From Strix aluco (taxonomy: Eukaryota > Chordata > Aves > Strigiformes > Strigidae): a stretch of 64,000 nucleotides of DNA. A model generated the notes under the pieces. The model made no database searches, was not told the DNA's origin, and saw nothing but the letters and a program-made list of their open reading frames with translations. The DNA is taken from positions 129,556,621 through 129,620,620 of the forward strand of contig NC_133931.1 in assembly GCF_031877795.1 (NCBI RefSeq), given 5' to 3'. A program made the translations under genes and the position numbers. Positions 1 through 12,900 of this stretch are shown one piece after another (the first letter of the stretch is position 1; each line of letters begins with the position of its first letter).

Positions 1-176
1 CAGGGCTATCAGAGTTGTCCATTGTTTCTCAAAAAGAGTTTTGACATCTTCATGTACAATGACTATCCAGCCCTGGAGATATTCAAAAGCCGTCTAGACA
101 CAGTCCTGGGCAGCTGGTTCTATGACCAGATGACATCTGCAGGTCCCTTCCAACCTCAACCATTCTGTTTCTGTGA
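1..176 (+). repeat. CR1 LINE 3'-end fragment
   Basis: The tract reads like the last ~170 bases of a CR1 non-LTR retrotransposon in + orientation: a 'ccctggagatattcaaaag' type segment near 75, 'ggtcccttccaacctcaacc' near 143-162, and a degenerate 'attctgtttctgtgaa' tail. It is 5' truncated by the window edge, lies in an ANKIB1 intron, and has no coding role. Confidence 0.75.
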
Positions 177-835
177 ACCTCTTAACTGCATGTCTCATCT
201 ATCCTATTCATGACTGACTTCTTCGCTTCTGTGAGGGTGGATGTTGCCTCGAAAGTTCTGTACCTGATTCTATTTACAAATGTATCCCTTTTTACTATCT
301 AATGTCTCACTGTATCCTCCTCCAGATCAATTCAAAATTAATGGGTCTCAATTCACGTATAAGTTAATGTGAGAGAATCTGTATGCAATGTATGTTAACC
401 TGTCCTTTCTCTCGCTCTCCCCTGAAATTCTTAGTTCAAATCTAGTCACGCATTCTCATACCCATGCCACAATATCAAGGTTTAATCACTTCAAAATTCA
501 GCTGGATTCTGTGAAAATCTAGCTTTGAGAGAGTCAATGTTAGACTAGTTCATCGTTTGAGCATGGCCTTCAGCTATAATGGTGAACTCTAGAGATACTG
601 TCTTTTAGATTTTGAAAGGTACAAAGAGCAGACTATAAATACTGCAAAATGACAGTGTTTCTGTATAGCTTTGCATGGTCATTGGTCTGCACAATGAATA
701 AATTTTGCACATATTACCTCACAGTTGAGAGTAAGATCAGTAACAGTGCTTAGAATGTTTTCATTTTAATATGGCATTAGAGACTAACTGAAAAATACTG
801 CTAGACATGAATTGTCTTTCTTCTTCTTCTTAAAG
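177..835 (+). other. ANKIB1 intron (3' part)
   Basis: AT-rich intronic sequence ending in a pyrimidine-rich run (tctttcttcttcttcttaaag) before the exon at 836. No gene or clear repeat was seen between the CR1 tail and the acceptor. Confidence 0.8.
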
Positions 836-953
836 CCATATGAGGGGCTAAGACTTCAGGACCTGCGAAGGCTTAAGGATATGCTGATTGTGGAATCTGC
901 TGACATGCTCCAAGCCCCACTCTTTACTGCAGAAGCTCTACTTCGGGCACATG
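836..953 (+). CDS. ANKIB1: ANKIB1 exon A (post-ankyrin linker)
   Basis: 118 nt, starts in phase 0 at [15 protein letters not shown] and ends one base into an Asp codon. The acceptor is 'cttaaag|CCA' and the donor 'CATG|gtaatc'. The helical [16 protein letters not shown] part is nearly identical to the mammalian protein. This is the first exon in the window. Confidence 0.95.
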
Positions 954-3900
954 GTAATCAGAAACCTTTAAGACTAAAGAAACTCTTTTCAGCAAAACCA
1001 AAATTGCAGTTGTATGTTTACTTTTTATTTCCAAGTGAAAGAGGAGTAACAGTTAATCAAATACCAGGAAACAGTTCACACAGTACTTCAGGAAGATGTA
1101 CAGCTGCAGTATGTCAGAAAGCATTGAGGCAGATAGGGAAGCTGATAGGAAAGTGTTTCAAACTAGGAATTATAATGAAAGATATTTTAACTTAAGCAGG
1201 GTGAAGAAACAGAGCTTTCCTATTTAAGTGAGAGACACAGAAGTAGAACTTCCATGGTTTTATATGTCAGAGAAGTCAAATTCCTTGTACCTATTTTTGT
1301 CAGACCATTGGTTTTCTGCCACTATATATTTGTGTATAAAACTGGATCTTTTTTTTGTTTTTCAATAAAAGCAGTCTCACTATTGTAATAAATACTTGGA
1401 AATTGCCTTGGGGTTTAAAGCCTACAAGTGTCCTTTGAAGGATTTTTATAGTTGCTCTTTTAATAAAGGGTATACTTTTCCATGTGTGTATCTGTAATTA
1501 GTTTAATTTCACTGAAATCAGTCTGTGCTCTTGTTGGGTAATTTGAACTGGGGTTGTCAGAACAGGGATATACTGAATTCAGTGTGTTCGCTCCAGACAA
1601 AAGTATCTCTGAAACTCAGTGGAAGCTTTAGGCTTTGATTCAGTGATTCAAAACTTATGCTTACTGAAGCATCTGCATTGTTACTGTATGCCAAAGGAAC
1701 TACTCAGGCAGTTAATGGTTTGCATGCTCATCACCGTATTGCTGAATTAAGCTTTCATACCCTATTGTTTTTGTGGGCTCCTTGTGAAAATAGAGAAGGA
1801 AAAGTGAAATAGGAAGACATTATTTTAAACCCACAACATTTGGCAGACTTTCATGAGGAGATATGGTACCTGAAACTCCTCTCTTTTACATTATCTTTAA
1901 TATTTGGTATTTGTGTTCCTTTTAACACTGAATTAAGTCAGCATGAACTTGTGCCAGTCTGATGATATTTAAGGCACAGTCTTTGCATATATATTTTTTT
2001 AACATTGATTATTTCTTTAATTCTTGTAATATATTTATAATATAGGCAATATTTGAATGCTATTTTAGATTCTCAGCATACTCTCATTAAGGCTAAATAT
2101 TACTAAATATTTGACTAAGTAGGTAGGCAGATTCTCTGACCTGTGCAGATACTTTGAAAAGGAAGATGATGGCAACACCATTTGAACTTGCAGCACAGTC
2201 CATAAGTCCAAAAGCAGTGAGGTTGATGTAAACTGTGGAGAAATGTCTGCCAACATCTAGCAAGCAGGAATTGAAAGTTGAGAAGAAATCAGTCTGTGTT
2301 GGAAAGGTCATTCTACTGATGTTGCCTTAGTGATGTAGCAGTAACTTAATGCAATTGGCCAGTACAGAGAAAGAAGCACAAACAATTTGCAAGTCATGAG
2401 AAAGTCAACTGTTTTGCCCGTAGCTGTAGTCATATGCTGGAAATTATTCAAACAGAATTTATTTTATTTGAAATGAAGATATAGAATTGGTTCAGCCTAG
2501 GAAAGGGAATAACTGGGCTATTTACAAAGGCTTAGACAATTGGAAAACATCATATGCCAAATGATAATGTTTTTGCATTTAATCTTGAAATTCATAAAAG
2601 CATAATGTGAAATCTTAACTTAATTCATACTTAATGTATGAAAAGCATGTTTTAAAATCTTGTAAAGATCATTGTTATGTACTACTTTTAATAGTTTACA
2701 GACATGTAATATTTAATCCAGCAACCTTTGCTTTCTTTTATCATACAACTATATCAATTTACTGATACAGGCTGTAAGAGTTAAGAGTGTATTTTTCTTT
2801 TCTTTTTTTTTAGTTAAGAGATAGAAGTATGTAGAGTTAGAGCCAAGATAAAAAAATATTATGGCAGCCATGAAAATAAATTACAGTTTTTCTACGAGTG
2901 TTTTTTTCAACATTGTTCCTGTTTCTCTTCTAGTTCATTATACAGCAGTTGATTTCAGGATAGAAGAGAGGCAATTCAGCAAATCTAACTACCTCATATT
3001 TTACTAAAACTCATAAGTTAGTAAAGAAAACACAGTGGAATGCATTTAGTAGCATGTCTTAACCCTGGGTAATTTTAAAGATACAGTACAAACAAAGGAG
3101 CTCAAGAAAACTGCTCACAAACTTTATCTGTATCTTAGCATCACTCAGCTCCCCTCTGAAATATTATAAGCTATGGGTAATCTGAAAAATGCTAATAAAA
3201 TTTATAATTTTTAAAGTGTAAATATCTTCAGGATCCATGTCTTCAAACAAATGAAATTAAACTAACCCATGATATGTTTTAGCTTAGATAAGTAAGCACC
3301 TGATCAGTAAATCATCTCCAACTCAAAGACTTTTTCATATTAGGAGGGAGCAGATTTTAGTATGATAGTAATCGTTATTTGACAGGGGCAATATTTTTAC
3401 TAAGTTCAGTGCTTAGAACACATATAATTTTTTTTCCCAGCATTAATACAGTATGGGAATACTATTTATCTTTTTCTTATAAAATCTAAAATTCAATAAC
3501 ACTAGCACAGATCTTTTGGTTAATAACATTGAGTCTCCGGTGGGAGTATCTAACATTGAAAAAAAACCCTTTAAAATATTTATTTAAAGCAATAGGAAAA
3601 AATCAGGAGATTTCTCTTTCCTTCTGAAATTCTAGTTCATCTGATCTCTGCATAATGTTGATAGGTTGAGATTCAAATCCATATAGGAATTTGATAGATT
3701 TATACTTAAATGAGAACTTTTAAGTATTTTTAATAGAAAAAAATCATTATTCTTAAGATATCTTTAGTAGTACTCTTAGGGATCAGAAACAAAACATTTC
3801 AAACAGTGATTAAGAAAGATTTGATTTAGTTTTAAGATCTTCATACATAATAAAATTTGTTTCACTAGTTCTTTTTTGTATATATAAGGGCAATGTTATG

Positions 3901-6900
3901 AATAAAAGTTAAGCATTCAGTAGCAATTATAGAATAAAAATGTAATAAGAATATATGAAATACCTTTTGCGATCAGGTGGGATTTTTTTTCTTTTTTTTT
4001 CCCAGAAATGCATAATAACTCTTACATGCGTATATAAAGACTGGTAACTCATTAGGTCGCAAATCTTTTTGTAATCCACTTGTATCTTAGTCTTCTTCCT
4101 TTGTTTGTAGCGCTTGGCTTCATTGTCTTAAAAAAACACAATAGATGAAAGTGAATCCATATTGAGCAATTATTTTTTTCATAGAAGGGAAAATACTGAA
4201 AATTCTGTGGTACAAGGGCTGTTATATTTTGATCAGTCTTTGCAAGTCACTGCAGTTCTAGTTTCTGATTGAGTCTCCTAGCTACTACAATTGTTGTAAA
4301 TAATAAAAATAATTTTATTTAAGATTGATATTACAGGGAAAGGAGACACTTGCGATGCAATTATTTACATAAATACATTGCATTATGTATGATCTTGGAA
4401 TGTGTTCTGTAAAATTTAAAGTTCCATTCACTTACACTTTATCATATTTATTTATTTCTAAAATTTTGAACTTAATGTTTATGTATTCTTTTGAGGTGCA
4501 GTTACAAAATATATTTTAGACAGTCAGCTGCATAATTTCTTGTATCTGTGTATTTATTGAAGACTGGGACAGGGAGAAGTTACTTGAAGCATGGATGTCT
4601 AATCCAGAGAACTGCTGCCAGCGTTCAGGCGTTCAGATGCCAACTCCCCCTCCAAGTGGATACAACGCGTGGGATACGCTTCCTTCTCCACGAACTCCGC
4701 GCACTACTCGCTCTTCTGTAACTTCCCCTGATGAAATCAGCCCCTCACCAGGAGACATTGAGACAGCTGTGGTAAGTTTATAAATAGACCTGAAACTAGC
4801 AGGGCAGAAGAGCTTTTTTCTAAACATAGCGCACCTATGTGGACAGGAGGGCTGCACTGTCATTTGTAAAGGTGTAAAGTGTTTCTCTTTCCAAAAGTGG
4901 TGAAGAGAGAAGTTGACACCTTAAAGGTTCTCTACAATAACACCACTGAGCATCTGGCTAATAGAAAGCACGCTGTTTTCACCTTGGCTGTCACTCACAA
5001 AGTGGTGTTTTAGCCAGCTACAGTCACATCAGTACATTTGGTTCATCTGAGCTTCTCATCGCATACGTACCAAGATGTTCACTTTCATTGTATCCATTTC
5101 CCTGAATGTACTCAATGCTGTGAACCCTGCCTTTTGAAAATTTTTTCTTTAGGAAACAGAATTCTCTTTGTCTGCATTTTGAAATGTCAGCCCACTAGTG
5201 TACTGTAAGCTTATAATTACTTTTACTATGTGTGGGTTGCTTCAGGCGGTTTACAAGGCTATTGCAAATTTGAAATATGAAAGCGCCTTTCATTAAAATC
5301 AGTGTGGTTCTTTTGGAAGACAGAGTTCTCTTTTTAATAATCTGCAGCTGCAGCATTATAAAACTTTTGCTCCATGACCTAAGCATTTTTCTAGAATATT
5401 ATATGCAGTCTTGCAAATGGATCATCCCTAGATCTCATATGAAAATTAAGATTTTGCATTCCTGCATAGAAATCTTTTATTTCTTTAATTGTAAAATGCT
5501 GAAGAAGAAGCTATGTAGAAGGAATAATGTTATCATACATTTATTTCCATTAGCAGTTAAATATTGTCTGGGAATATTTCCTAATTAAAATGTGTAATGA
5601 AAGATTACATGTCTTCAGTTTTACATTGTGTGTTTTGTTTTTCATTGATGGCCCATAAGCCAGGAATACAGGTTTGGATAATGATTGCCATTCTAGATCT
5701 AGTGTGTCTAACTCCAAATCCAGAGTTCTACATTTAGTATTCCTGTTCGTTTAAAATCTTATAAAAAGCTATCAAAATAGTATTTTCAAAATGTTGTTTA
5801 TGAAATAATACATATTTTTCTGAAGTCTCTCATTTTTGGAGGAAAATGAAAACTAAAAGCAATAGATAAAATAAAACCTCAAGCTATAAAGGTCCTTTTC
5901 AGATTTTGCATTTACATCCTATCTTATATTTAAAACTGTTCCAGTAAATGTTCTGCATTTGATATTTTAAACTCAGGGCTTCATGAAATTTCTTATTTTA
6001 AAGTTACATTTTAAAGAAAATTGAAAACTCATATAAATTTAATAGTGAACATTTTTGATCCTTTGTCAACTTCTAAAATGTTTAATTTTGGCAAGACAAT
6101 AAGCTGAAATGACTGAAACAACAATAAATGCCTTCACTGAGTTTTGCACTTTAAAGACCAATTTTGTTTGGTTTGGTTTTGGCTGTAAAACAAGTGCTTT
6201 TAAAAAGTGGCATGCTGTAGGCTAACTTTTTGAAAATATCCTACATGTGTATAATATCTAATGTATTGAAAGTTGAAGTAAATTTTCATGGAATCTTTGT
6301 TCCAATGGAAAAAAAAATCTGTTTGTACTCCTTGAAGAACATGAATATCTGTTTTCATGCCTAACCACAAGCAATGAGTAGATTCATTCCTATGCTTTAA
6401 ATGTTTTCAGAGTAAGGGTCTCAATAGTCAATGTTAATTTTTCAGTAGTACCTAGTTGCATAGAATTCAGTAGTGATATATTCTGTTGGAATATTTGTAG
6501 CTTAACTTACTCTTTATTTTGATTGAAAGCCTCAAAATATTTTTTTTAAAGTAGTATTTATGTATATTATTACTCAAAATAGTTGCTGCTGTTGTAGAAC
6601 CAAATTGCTCTGCCTTGGTTTGGACTGCTTGTGTGAGATGCTAAACATTTCCTGTAGCCTCTGTCATCTCCAAACTCTGATTTCTGGCTGTTTGTGATGA
6701 AAAATTCAGGTCCCTTTTGTCTTAACTCCAAGGTCCCAGCACTCTGCAGGGTGAAGCACTTACTGAGCTGGAGAGCATGATGGAAGGCACCCCAAAATGG
6801 GCTGTTTGGATAGGGAGGTACAGAAACAGAGATGCCTAGTCTTTCCCATTTCTATTTCTATAGCTTAAATAACTTTTTTTTTCTGGTTACAGTTAGATTT

Positions 6901-9900
6901 TTTTCCCCCTACTGAACACTTTAAATTTTTGCTGAGATTTTCCAATGTAACATGTCCTGCTAACAATATGAAAGGCTGTAGGGTGTTTCTTAATCAGAAG
7001 TATTTTTTTCATCTACAGTGTGACATTTGTATGTGTAATATTTCTGTGTTTGAAGACCCAGTGGATATGCCTTGTGGACATGACTTCTGCAGAGCATGCT
7101 GGGAGGCGTGAGTATATGTACTTTTCCATCTTTTGAGAAACTTTTCTACTTGCCATTTTGAAGAGGAAAGGACAGAGACCATAAACTCTTTTGGTTTCAA
7201 AGAGTTGCTGGTTTGATGCTGTCGAATATTTAAGTTGTCACTCAAAGTGGCCATCAACTGTTTTAGACTTATGTAATGTTTGTTTTGGTCCTGGTTCAGC
7301 AAAACTCTTAAGCAAATGTTTTAAGCCTATGTGTAAATAGATGAGCCTACTTTTGATTTGCTCAATGTGTGTGTGGTGTTGGCAGCATTGGGGTTTACAC
7401 TTTCTAAATTAAGCACATGCTTAATTCCATCTCTTAGTTTAGCATGCTAAATATAGGCATCGTAAATCCACTTCCAGTCAGAAAAGCAATGAAAATGCTT
7501 TCTTATGTTGAGGGCTAATAATTGAGGAGTAGATCTAGCTTAAAAGTTCTATTAGTGTAATGCTCTTGGTACTAGATTTTTTTTTTTTAAAGTCAGAATA
7601 GTCATGCTAGTAAAAAACTCAGACGTGGCTAATTATGCTAGTAGAAATATTAATCATACTCCCCAGGAATAATTGTATCTGTATGCAGTGCCTTTATATT
7701 TATCTTTGTCCCCATTCAGGAGATTGTACTACATGTACCACTATAGTGTCTTGCTACAGTGTCGTAGTCCTACTGCAGATCAGTCCAATTCATATGAACC
7801 CATCCCTCTCTTCCATATGAGCTTTTAGAAGGCAATTCTTTTTAGTGGCAGGAAAATTAATAGTCATGCTTCTGTTGTCTTGCAAATAGTTATGCAGCGA
7901 TGTAGAAGAGATCACTGGCTTGAAATGGTGCTTCTAATTTGGGTGCTGGACTATGCGTACTGTGATTTGTACATACAGTCAGAGCTACAGTTCAATGTCA
8001 AGCAAGTGTTTGCAGTGGCACATCTAGGGTGGGATTCATTTTTCTGAGCCAGTCATTTCTAAGTTACTCGGAGCATAGCCAGGACTGAGTTATCTCATTC
8101 TAAGATACAAATCTAAGATGGGATGAATTGGCAAGTCTCTCTCCCTTAACTGTTAAAGGATCCTAGGTGACTAACTTAGACTAGCTGCCTGTCCGTTAGA
8201 TGAGATGAGTATCATCCTTGATGTCAGAATAATAACTAAGTTACAGCTTTTAAACTAAGTAACCTTGTGCACTGTTAGGTAAAGTCCAGCTTTCAGCAGA
8301 TTTCCGAGCTCATTCTGTCTTGCATTCTGGTGCCTGGGGACTATAAAAGTCTCCATTTAGAAATTTATTTTCAAGAGCAGACCTATTTTGACTACCACAG
8401 TTGTAAAAATTAATTGCATATCAAATTAATTATTTCCTAGATTAATTACATTTACATGTTTCATTTCTGATTTAAGTTAGAAGTAATGCTCAGTTTAATT
8501 AAACATTGCATAGCAGTCTCTGATAAATGGTGAGGATGGAAACCACAAACACATAGGGCTAAGCATAGCTGATGACACTCACTTATGAACCGTGACAGTG
8601 TTCTTTTATTTTTTTAATTATGCTGTTCATCAAATCTGTAGCCCTTTTGAGCAGAAAGGGATACTTTCTTTTCTTTGTTTAAAAATTGATTAATGTGAAT
8701 ATCTGTGAACCTAATATAAAGTATTCATCAGCCTTTTAATTTTTACTTTTTATTCACAAATACTGACAAAATTCTGGCAGATTTTTGAATCTGAAAATTC
8801 AGGAGGGTGAAGCTCACAACATTTTTTGCCCAGCATATGATTGTTTCCAGCTTGTGCCTGTAGACATCATAGAAAGTGTGGTTTCCAAGGAGATGGACAA
8901 AAGATACCTTCAATTTGACATTAAGGTAAATTATCAAACCATTCTAGTACTCTTGAACTGTATTTCATTCTGTAAAAACTAACTTACAGCTTCTGTGTGA
9001 AATGCTGCAATATACCTTGTAACTTTCCAAGTAGAAATTCATAAATTAATATATACACTGAATTACTGGCTGTCTTATATATCAATGTTTGATATACCGC
9101 CAAGAAAAAAGAAAGAACATTATATTTATTCCTCAAGCACAAATGCAATACTTCCATAATGTGTAACTTAATGAGTATTAATAAAAAGATTCGATCAAAC
9201 TAATGTCCATAACAGATGATATGAAGCTTTTGATCAGCCAGACTTGTTTGTGTTGGCAATCTAAAATTTTTAAGAGTTTTTGTGTTATTTTTATATTCAG
9301 AAATAGTAACTGTTTTCATTTTAAAAATTTATTAGTGCAAGCGAATTACTTCAATTTTTTTCCATCCAATGCTTGATATGATTGCTATATATAGGAAGAG
9401 AAGTAGGAAAACTTTGATTTGGTTTTCCTGGGTTTTTTTAATATGCTAATTTCCGTCATTGCAACTTGTTTATAAAAGCAATCTTTTAATTCACCTTTCT
9501 TCTTTTATACTAGTGTAGTAATGAACTAGTCTTTGAGATAATGTGCTACTTCTATCAGTGGTGACAGGGCAAGAGAAAGTAGAGAAATATTTTTTCGTTT
9601 ACGATACAATACTTTCTCTGTGTGACAAGTCTCTTTAATACACAGTAACAGTCTTACGCAGTAAGATGCAAATTAAATTACCAGATCTGATTAATCCTTT
9701 ACATCTTCATATTTCAAGTGGCTGGTGATCAACATAGGTTTGAAGCAAAGTAATGAAAGTTCCTTTTCCTCCTCATTTATTAGGTGTAAGTTTTACAAAA
9801 GATGTCCTGCTACGTTAACCAAAAAAGATTGGAGGTATATTCCTGAGTTAGTCTACTTCTGATTTCAAGTTTATTGCAAGTGGGATATATTGTGGGATTT

Positions 9901-12900
9901 TTGGTTTAATCAGTAAGGTTTTAATTCTTTTCAACCACAAGACTCAGTTCTGTTAATGAGTATATTGCCAGTGCATATATAGTAGAATTTTACAGGAAGC
10001 CAAATCACAAAGGAATTGACTTGCACACATTGAACATTTTGTTTGGGATGTACATCATTTGCATATTAGAATATTTCTGGAGTACTCTTATTTAAAAAAA
10101 AAAAAAAAAAATTTAAGGTGAAAATTAAATTACTCCCTTTTTATAACTATTTTTAAAAGCCTATCAAAGTAGCTACAAGATTGTCCTTCTGCTTTTTGGC
10201 TTTGTTCCTTCAAATGAAGATTATGGATACAGATTGTTTTATATCGGTGATGAAATCTGATCTTATGTGGTAAAATATTTTCCTTTTTCCTTCTTTTCCC
10301 CCAGGCCTTTGTTGAAAATAATCCTGCGATTAAATGGTGTCCTATACCAGGCTGTGAAAGAGCAGTAAGGCTAACAAGACAAGGATCAAATTCAACAGGA
10401 TCAGATACACTTAGCTTCCCTATGCTAAAAGCTCCTGCTGTAGATTGTGGAAAAGGACATCTTTTCTGCTGGTTCGTATTAGGAGCTTACCTACATCTAG
10501 ATAAACTCACAGTCACTGCTATTCCAGGGTTTAATTAAAAAGTCACACTTAGCACCAAGTGTGCAACAAAAATTTGTGTGGGAAAGTATATGACTCTACT
10601 GTCCTGTATCCATGTACTAAATAACCTCATGTGCACAAATATTTCAGTATTTTGGGTCACAGCAAAGGTTTATAATACTGTCTTACTCATTATCGGCTCT
10701 GTTAGGTGCAAAACAGCAGTGTGGAGTGTTGTGATGTTCTGTTCTCAGGGAACAGAGGAAAAGCAGGATACTGGTGGATGGATTTTTGTGTCTGCTCTGG
10801 ATAGTTGTAGTATAATTGAAACATGGCACATTCTGAATTGTAGCACAGAAAATCAGCAGTTTTTAGCTCTTTCTGAATTTTGGTAGAATCACATCAAAGA
10901 AGCTGGAGTTTAAACAAGGCTAGGAAGGACCTTTGCCTCATACATAGCTATTCTGTTTGCAGGATCACTCTAATCACTGTTTCACTTCGGGGTCAGCACT
11001 TTTTCTATGTTGTCTTCTATTGAGTCTTAAGGTGAATACAAGATCAGGAAGGAGTAAAAAGCCATAAGATATTTAAAAAACATCCATAAGTTTGCCTATC
11101 TTCAGCAATTCCAAGGAAGGGACAACAACAGTATCAACAAAAGCAGAAAAGTGGTGGGATATTTTTCTGAAGTGCAGAGCAAAGCCCTATCCTAGTTCCT
11201 TGAGATTATCAGACTGACAATTTCTGACTATTGGGACATCCTTTTTGCTGTTAGAAAATCAAAAAGGGTCAACCAAAGTATAGACATTCAGACAAGCTGA
11301 GTAATCCTTTTAATTTTTCAATTGAAACCATGATGCAAGAAGAAGAGATCCTGAATAATCTGCTTGATTCCAAATATCATAAGACTCTTAATGAAAGATG
11401 CTTCTGATTTTAGTTCTTTCCCTGTATGGATGGAAAGGAAGAGGGAACAAGAGGAAAGTAGACATAATGAAACAGCCACAAAAGCCAGAAAACAGAACTT
11501 CTTGGGAAGAGGTTGTTCACAATGGATGAAGAACTCGGAAGGAAAGAAGTCCTCTGGAAACAAACGAGAAAATGTTTTTTACCAGTGAACATATAATAAA
11601 CCTTAGTACTACTCCACAAGAAGGTACCATCCTCTCATCCTTGCTTCTGATTACATACAGAGAATCAATTTTTCCATTAACCTGAAGGACAGAGCTTGAG
11701 ACCACTTTACTGTGATATTGACATGATCCTTCAGACCCTGGCAGCTGCTGCTTCCTTTATATGGGTTGAATGTACTAGCTCCCCAGAACGTCTTTTGAGT
11801 ATTAAAATGTCCTCTGGGTGCCTAATTTTCATGAGAAATGTCGTTTTTATGTTTCCTGTTAGTATTTCCGAATGTTTTTTTATGTTAACACTTTGAGATA
11901 CTGCACAAGCAAATACAGTTAAGGTCTTGAAAAAAAACCTCATTTTAGCAGCAAAACGTCCAAGAAGGCATTTCCTTCATCCCCACAAAAGTGAATGAAG
12001 AGTTTCAGCAATGACGAGAAAGTTCTGCTAGCAACCAAAGCATCCTGCAGTACTATAAATAAGAACCATTTGCTGAGGACAGCCATATTAGTCCTACAGT
12101 ACAAAACCCCTGTGCATGAATGAGTTCCTCTGGAGAAAATGGAAGGGTATTCTCAGTTCAGAGGCTTTTCATCATTACTGTATGCTTAAAGGGAGCTTGC
12201 TTTATATCTTTAAATGCAATCAACATGTCCCACAGTTCCATACTTCTGTCAGTTCTGCGAGTTTTACCCAGGTAATCTACAGCTTAGACATTGTAATAGC
12301 AATTGATACTGCATTTAGTAAGGGATTCTTCAGAATTTATGTATTAGAAAACCCTAACCAACCCCTAGATAATCACTTTGGTTTTTTTGGATCTATAGCC
12401 TTCTTGCTCATAAACGCAAGAAAATTCTCTGAGTCTATTGAGCGATTTCCTTTTTTTTTATGTGGAAGCAGGAATGTTCCTCTTAAAAACAGAGTTCCTT
12501 AGAATTTATTATTTTTTCATTATCCACCACTAAAAGCACCTTCAACAAAATGTAATATATTGTGACAAACACAAAATTCTATTCCCTTTCAGAAAAAGCA
12601 TTCTGAGATATTTAAATGTAGTACAAATTAAAACTCTGCACAAATACTATATCTGTGTATTATCAGATACATTCAACATATTAGAACCCCTTCATGCTGT
12701 TTCAGAAGCACAAGGAATTGTAGCAAGCAGACACTTCTGTGGAACAGTAGTAACAGGCAGTACACACTTGGTTTTGCACCATCAGTCCTCGCTCCTTTTA
12801 TTCTAGATGGAGACAAGGGACAGAGTCTTGTTATGTGGAAGAGACATCCCTTCAGGTGCACTTGGGAAGCCAATTATAAGTTGCAACAGTGTTTCACTGT

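Noticed and set aside
10885-10935. Possible reverse CR1 end ('tagaatcacatcaaag...aggaaggacc')
   Set aside because: Only short scattered matches; too weak to call.
12116-12502. 128-codon + strand open frame in an ANKIB1 intron
   Set aside because: No family likeness and no exon borders; chance in AT-rich DNA.
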